Assembly: GCA_031430435.1 (NCBI GenBank)
Contig: JANPBM010000099.1
Coordinates: 19,777 to 83,776, forward strand
Origin: JANNVK01 sp031430435
GTDB lineage: Bacteria; Acidobacteriota; Blastocatellia; Pyrinomonadales; Pyrinomonadaceae
Length of the DNA stretch: 64,000 bases
Reading direction: 5' to 3'
This document shows positions 61,548 through 64,000 of the stretch, piece after piece (position 1 is the first letter of the stretch; each line of letters starts with the position of its first letter). The position numbers and the translations under genes are program-made. A model generated the notes under the pieces. The model was not told where the DNA came from and did no database searches. It saw only the letters and a program-made list of their open reading frames with translations.

Positions 61548-62846
61548 TTACTTCGCGCCCGATTCTGCTCCGTAAGAAATCAATAAATCTTTAATTTCAT
61601 CGTTTGAAGCTAAATCGTAAGCTGTTTCATCGTCCGAGTTTTTCAAGTTCACATTCGCCCCCGAACCAAGCAAAATTCGCGTGACTGCAACATTTTCGCT
61701 GTCTGTTGCAATCATCAAAGCCGTTTGTTTTTTGTTATTTACGGCATTTATATTGGCACCGTAAGCAATCAAAATTCGGATAGTTTCGCTTTTTCCGTAT
61801 TCGGCAAAATGATGTAAAACCGTATTTTTCTCTTTATCGACCGGCGTTGTTTTTGCACCGAAACGCAACAATAAATCAATAAGTTCGGGCGTTGCATCTT
61901 CGTCGAGCATCATCAACGGCGTACGTTTTTTCGCATCGCGCATATTCGCTTTCGCGCCGTGAGTCAAAAGATATTCGGTAATTTCAACATTTCCCGTTCC
62001 GATTGCGGCGTGCAAGGCAGTTTCTCCGCTATTTTTGTCGGCGGCGTTAATCTTCGCGCCTTTTGCCGACAAAGTTTTAATTTCATCTAAATTTTCGGCG
62101 TAAGTTGCCCTGATTAAAGGTGTCGAAAAATATACGGGAAGCGCAATCAACCCCATCGTCATATTCGTAAAATTGCCGACATCCGTTATATTTATTTGCA
62201 ATTCGTTCACTTGCCGAACGGAAAGTTGAAAATCTTGTTGCGCATCGGTTGCGTTGTTGATGGCAATCGTTGATTCTTTCGTCGCAAATCCGTTCGCATC
62301 AATTTTCAGCTTATAGTTTCCGTCGGAAAGTTCTTTGAATTCGTAAAAACCTTCGTTGTTCGCGTTTGCAGTTCGATATTCGTGGGTTTGCTCATTCAAA
62401 ATCGTTACGAGCGCATAAGGAAAATTCGCCCCGTTTTGATCTTTGACGTAACCCGAAATGCTTCCGTTTTTATCGCCGGATTTGACGATTTGAGTAATTT
62501 CAACCTCGTTTTTCGGCGTTTCTTCAGTCGTTGTTTGCGTGTATGCAACCGACGAAAGACTCAATGCGGCAGATAAAGTTCCGGCGAGAACGCCTGTTTG
62601 CCTGATGATTTGATGAAGTTGCGGCAGAAATAATTTTTTGCCGTTCGGTTTTTGATAATAACGAATGCACAAATTTCCGTTTGAATTGCGGACAAGTTTG
62701 AACGCTTCTTTGCGCGTCATTTCCGAAATGTTGTTGACATCTTTCGCGCAATGACTGCAAAAACGCACTTTTTCGTTTCCGCTCATTTCGTCCCAACCTT
62801 CGCCGCAAGGTGATTTTATCGTAGTTTTATCGAGCAAATCTTTCAT
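61548..62846 (-). CDS. Membrane protein: Cys-rich N-domain, carboxypeptidase-regulatory domain, ankyrin repeats
   Basis: 432 residues. N-terminal domain (about 1-70) has Cys at CGEGW, FCSHCAKDV and LCIRYY, typical of small Acidobacteriota/Bacteroidota zinc-like domains; a membrane helix (about 85-105); a CarboxypepD_reg domain (about 128-210; SGYVKDQNGANFPYALVTIL); and five to six ankyrin repeats (about 235-425; GETALHAAIGTGNVEITEYLL). The ankyrins would face the periplasm if the N domain is cytoplasmic. Role not known; the repeats suggest binding a protein partner. Confidence 0.82.
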   Translation of the reverse strand: MKDLLDKTTIKSPCGEGWDEMSGNEKVRFCSHCAKDVNNISEMTRKEAFKLVRNSNGNLCIRYYQKPNGKKLFLPQLHQIIRQTGVLAGTLSAALSLSSVAYTQTTTEETPKNEVEITQIVKSGDKNGSISGYVKDQNGANFPYALVTILNEQTHEYRTANANNEGFYEFKELSDGNYKLKIDANGFATKESTIAINNATDAQQDFQLSVRQVNELQINITDVGNFTNMTMGLIALPVYFSTPLIRATYAENLDEIKTLSAKGAKINAADKNSGETALHAAIGTGNVEITEYLLTHGAKANMRDAKKRTPLMMLDEDATPELIDLLLRFGAKTTPVDKEKNTVLHHFAEYGKSETIRILIAYGANINAVNNKKQTALMIATDSENVAVTRILLGSGANVNLKNSDDETAYDLASNDEIKDLLISYGAESGAK

Positions 62847-62920
62847 AATTTTTTATCTCCCGAATAAAAGATGCGCCGAGATTTGCTTTTGGTTGCCTTT
62901 TCGGAAAATAATTTTTTCGG

Positions 62921-63841
62921 ATGTCTAAAAAAACCGGTAAATTTCAAACGCAACTCGAATATATTGCCGTTCGCTCGATTTTCGGATTTATCGGAATGTT
63001 TCCGCTCAAAACTTCGATGAAAATCGGCAAAACGACGGGAAATATTCTCGCTTCGCTGGTGCCGAAACTGAAAAAAACCGCGAATCGGAACTTAGACATT
63101 GCGTTGCCCGATTTGTCCGACGATAAAAAATCTGAGATTCTCGGCGGTTGTCTTGAATCACTTGGTCGTCAACTTGGTTTAGTTACGCATTTCAAAAAGT
63201 TTACGCACGAAGATATTCAAAATTTAGTTGAGCTTGACGGACGCGAGATTTTTGAGAATGCTCACGCACAAGGCAAAGGAATGTTGCTTTTTACCGGACA
63301 TTTCGGCAGTTGGGAAGTTTTCAATTTGTTGCCGCTTGCATTTGGTTATCCGATGAATTTATTGGTTCGCCGAATAGACAATCCGAAAGTCGAAGCATTC
63401 GTCGATTCGTTTCGCACATTTTTCGGCGGAAAAACAATCGACAAAACCAAGTCTGCCCGAACAATGTTTCGGCTTTTGGAAAACGGCGAAATGCTCGGTG
63501 TAATGGCTGATTTAAACGCACAGGAGCGCGAAGGCGTGTTTGTTGATTTTTTCGGCGTTTCTGCTTCAACTACAACGAGCATCGCGCGTCTCGCGTTAAA
63601 AACCGATGCAATCGTGATGCCTGTTTTCGCGGTTTGGAACAAAGAAAAGCAAAAATACATTATTCATTTTGAACAGCCGATCGATTTTATCAAAGGCGAA
63701 AACAACGATGAAAACATCAAAGTCTTAACGCAAAAAATCACCGATGCGGTAGAAAAATACGTTCGCAAATATCCGGAACAATGGATGTGGATTCACAAAC
63801 GCTGGAACACGCGCCCGAAAGGCGAGAAAGGTTTATATTGA
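62921..63841 (+). CDS. Lysophospholipid/lipid A acyltransferase (LpxL/HtrB family)
   Basis: 306 residues. The catalytic HxxxxE/D motif is in TGHFGSWEVFNLL (His127), with LVRRIDNP, FRTFFGGKTI, MLGVMADLNAQEREGVFVDFFG and WMWIHKRWNTRPKGE further on, the usual blocks of the LpxL/HtrB-type family that adds a secondary acyl chain to lipid A or an amphiphile. A hydrophobic helix near residues 15-35 anchors it to the inner membrane. It is the last whole gene before the IS at the right edge. Confidence 0.92.
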   Translation: MSKKTGKFQTQLEYIAVRSIFGFIGMFPLKTSMKIGKTTGNILASLVPKLKKTANRNLDIALPDLSDDKKSEILGGCLESLGRQLGLVTHFKKFTHEDIQNLVELDGREIFENAHAQGKGMLLFTGHFGSWEVFNLLPLAFGYPMNLLVRRIDNPKVEAFVDSFRTFFGGKTIDKTKSARTMFRLLENGEMLGVMADLNAQEREGVFVDFFGVSASTTTSIARLALKTDAIVMPVFAVWNKEKQKYIIHFEQPIDFIKGENNDENIKVLTQKITDAVEKYVRKYPEQWMWIHKRWNTRPKGEKGLY

Positions 63842-63859
63842 TTTCAAACTAAATAAAAA

Positions 63860-64000
63860 GGTTCTACCGACATTTTAATGGTAACAAGTTAAGTTTCCCG
63901 TAAAAGAACAAAATGGCACTTCGGAAGTTATCAAACTTTCGATAGCCTCTGCCGATTGCTTTGAGCAGTTGGATTTTACCGTTCAACCGCTCTGCCATCG
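63860..64000 (-). mobile_element. End of an insertion sequence (ISL3-like), cut by the window edge
   Basis: A transposase C terminus runs off the window edge. The likely outer end of the element is GGTTCTACCGACATTTTAAT at 63860; the transposase stop lies only a few bases inside it. The other end and the target duplication are outside the window. Confidence 0.6.
63864..64000 (-). CDS. ISL3-family transposase, C-terminal 44 residues only
   Basis: The minus frame entering at the right edge reads MAERLNGKIQLLKAIGRGYR, then KFDNFRSAILFFYGKL and stops with TAG at 63864-63866. The pattern of an Asn-Gly-Lys-Ile followed by Gly-Tyr-x-x-Phe-x-Asn-Phe-Arg-x-Ala-Ile is the usual end of ISL3-type DDE transposases. 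The frame is open to the edge, so the start lies beyond it. Confidence 0.75.
   Translation of the reverse strand, partial: MAERLNGKIQLLKAIGRGYRKFDNFRSAILFFYGKLNLLPLKCR

Overview
The window reads as a chromosomal segment of a free-living, Gram-negative-type bacterium, most likely Acidobacteriota of the Blastocatellia/Pyrinomonadaceae kind. This is an inference from gene content and base composition, not from a marker tree. I see moderate GC, many secreted beta-propeller, FG-GAP and carboxypeptidase-regulatory-domain proteins, Ser/Thr-kinase-like proteins, CHAT-TPR proteins, a bactofilin, a VioB-type ferritin-like protein and many TPR proteins. Housekeeping genes present are uppS, argB, ttcA, truA, nadA, gyrB, serS and smc, with tRNA-Met and tRNA-Ser. 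Most genes stand alone or in pairs, and strong bidirectional hairpin terminators separate many convergent pairs.

Layout. 1-12 kb: end of an unknown protein, ferritin-like protein, acireductone dioxygenase, uppS, a kinase-like protein lacking the catalytic Asp, rhodanese, argB without a normal start codon, a PEGA/TPR protein, a CPA2 antiporter, a small AT-rich patch (broken aspartic protease, tRNA-Met, HNH protein), M14 carboxypeptidase and TPR proteins. 12-27 kb: hexapeptide acetyltransferase, CrtI-like oxidoreductase, an N-terminal fragment of mfd, ttcA, bactofilin, DUF2256 and an arginyltransferase-like protein on overlapping opposite strands, a Ycf48-like propeller, an RRM protein, truA, ferredoxin, nadA and gyrB. 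27-32 kb: an AT-rich regulator/secreted-protein pair, an FGGY kinase, an Hsp70-like protein and a 13-copy 21-bp minisatellite. 32-41 kb: ECF sigma factor, unknown 164-aa protein, TPR-CHAT protease and secreted subtilase on the minus strand, divergent from a large FG-GAP protein. 41-47.6 kb: BI-1 protein, glycosyltransferase, a second 21-bp array, serS, a frameshifted antitoxin-like gene, a hairpin-rich gene-free stretch, CapA and an Rpn nuclease. 47.7-64 kb: GH13 amylase, Uma2, smc, VanX-like dipeptidase, tRNA-Ser, an outer-membrane barrel protein, a large histidine kinase, an ankyrin protein, a LpxL/HtrB-type acyltransferase and the end of an insertion sequence.

How genes may work together. 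The clearest candidate system is the sigma / 164-aa protein / TPR-CHAT / subtilase cluster (32.1-37.6 kb). It pairs a transcription switch with one cytoplasmic caspase-fold and one exported serine protease. The CHAT gene sits behind its own terminator and a -10 box placed for leaderless transcription. A second theme is sequence decay and repeats: a nonsense codon in an aspartic protease, an A-run frameshift in an antitoxin, a truncated mfd, a missing argB start codon, four unrelated palindromic intergenic elements and two independent arrays with a 21-bp period. In the first array nearly all differences between copies are transitions.

Limits: family calls are from motif recognition only. No database or structure search was run, and start codons are often uncertain because Shine-Dalgarno sites are weak in much of the window.
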